From positions 1 to 6,808 of the forward strand of contig CAYLXI010000089.1 in the NCBI GenBank assembly GCA_964387695.1: a stretch of DNA of 6,808 nucleotides, written 5' to 3'. The position numbers were made by a program, and so were the translations under genes. Position 1 is the stretch's first letter. Each line of letters begins with the position of its first letter. Below the pieces are notes generated by a model. It did no database searches and had not been told where the DNA came from. It was given only the letters and a program-made list of their open reading frames with translations. Shown here piece after piece: positions 6,574 through 6,808 of the stretch. Source of the DNA: Thiosulfativibrio sp964387695. GTDB taxonomy: Bacteria > Pseudomonadota > Gammaproteobacteria > Thiomicrospirales > Thiomicrospiraceae.

Positions 6574-6601
6574 TGCCAGTTTCTTATGTCCAGTTTCTAA
6601 G
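6574..6601. repeat. 14-bp imperfect tandem repeat
   Basis: Two adjacent 14-mers share CCAGTTTCT at the same phase: TGCCAGTTTCTTAT (6574-6587) and GTCCAGTTTCTAAG (6588-6601). They lie about 300 bp upstream of nrdB, between the candidate distal -10 and the dispersed repeat. They could be paired protein-binding sites or a small duplication; nothing in the sequence decides between these. Confidence 0.5.
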
Positions 6602-6635
6602 CAGGGATTAAGAAATCTAAAGTTTTAAGTAAAGG

Positions 6636-6641
6636 ATTATA
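6636..6641 (-). promoter_or_regulatory. Isolated consensus -10 (candidate distal nrdBA promoter)
   Basis: TATAAT in perfect form on the minus strand, within GAGTTATAATCC. No recognisable -35 lies 16-18 bp upstream. If used, it would give nrdBA a leader of about 350 nt that passes through the tandem repeat and the whole palindrome block. Perfect matches occur by chance in AT-rich DNA, so this is tentative. Confidence 0.25.
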
Positions 6642-6756
6642 ACTCAAATTCTTGTAGGTTTATTAAATCTTGAATTCGTATAATTATCGCAATCAGTTTA
6701 AGTCAGATATAATTTGGTGTTGTAAAGTCTAGTGAAAGAGCAGCACATCTCGCTCA

Positions 6757-6784
6757 AAATAAAACCCTTGCTACAACGGGCTTT
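6757..6784 (-). terminator. Terminator-like hairpin near right edge
   Basis: In minus-strand RNA, AAAGCCC pairs with GGGUUUU (6778-6784 with 6761-6767, including one G-U pair), then UUG with CAA after a bulged G, closing on a 3-nt loop. The sequence continues UAUUUUG, so the 3' side is U-rich. This would fit termination of a leftward gene lying beyond the right edge. The same DNA forms a slightly weaker hairpin in the other direction. Confidence 0.4.
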
Positions 6785-6808
6785 CAGAGGCTGTAAAAAT
6801 AAATCGTT

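Larger units (their letters stand above)
6280..6808. other. Gene-free upstream region of nrdBA
   Basis: No convincing protein or RNA gene is visible in these 529 bases. The half nearest nrdB (6300-6522) is a GC-richer, palindrome-rich block that includes the right copy of the dispersed repeat. The other half is AT-rich, with a 14-bp tandem repeat, a consensus -10 on the minus strand and a terminator-like hairpin near the right edge. I found nothing close to the NrdR box consensus (ACACwATATATwGTGT) and no TTATCCACA-type DnaA box by eye. Confidence 0.6.

Noticed and set aside
1..6808. CRISPR arrays, tRNA or rRNA genes, riboswitches, toxin-antitoxin or defence genes
   Set aside because: No regularly spaced repeats, cloverleaf candidates or recognisable proteins of these kinds were seen on either strand.

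Overview
The window is AT-rich bacterial DNA. Every convincing gene is on the minus strand, so transcription runs from right to left. TypA/BipA and the general gene style resemble Gammaproteobacteria. A YeeE/YedE-type sulfur-compound transporter hints at sulfur metabolism, but I cannot name the genus.

From right to left: (i) 6280-6808 is a gene-free upstream region with a terminator-like hairpin at its right edge, a 14-bp tandem repeat, and a GC-richer block of small palindromes (6321-6522) directly upstream of nrdB. (ii) nrdB (5005-6279) and nrdA (3319-4986) form a two-gene operon, beta subunit first, 18 bp apart, encoding an aerobic class I ribonucleotide reductase. The ATP-cone, the domain that senses ATP and dATP, is at the N-terminus of NrdB, and the short NrdA has none. 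(iii) Two small membrane-protein genes (2702-3190 and 2176-2691) are the two halves of a split YeeE/YedE transporter, translationally linked by a Shine-Dalgarno that overlaps the first gene's stop codon. (iv) typA (113-1896) encodes the ribosome-associated GTPase TypA/BipA. It is interrupted by a run of ten N, a sequencing or assembly gap that hides about 17 residues of the G domain and breaks the literal reading frame.

A 60-66 bp repeat occurs at the left edge (1-60) and again at 6457-6522, in the same orientation, bracketing all the genes. The right copy belongs to the palindrome-rich block before nrdB, so a dispersed non-coding repeat family is likely in this genome.

The three transcription units look functionally independent: dNTP synthesis, sulfur-compound uptake, and translation/ribosome-assembly stress response. 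The most notable biology is the reductase, whose overall-activity control has moved from the catalytic to the radical-generating subunit. This architecture is known from a few bacteria, so it is uncommon rather than new. I found no wholly new system.
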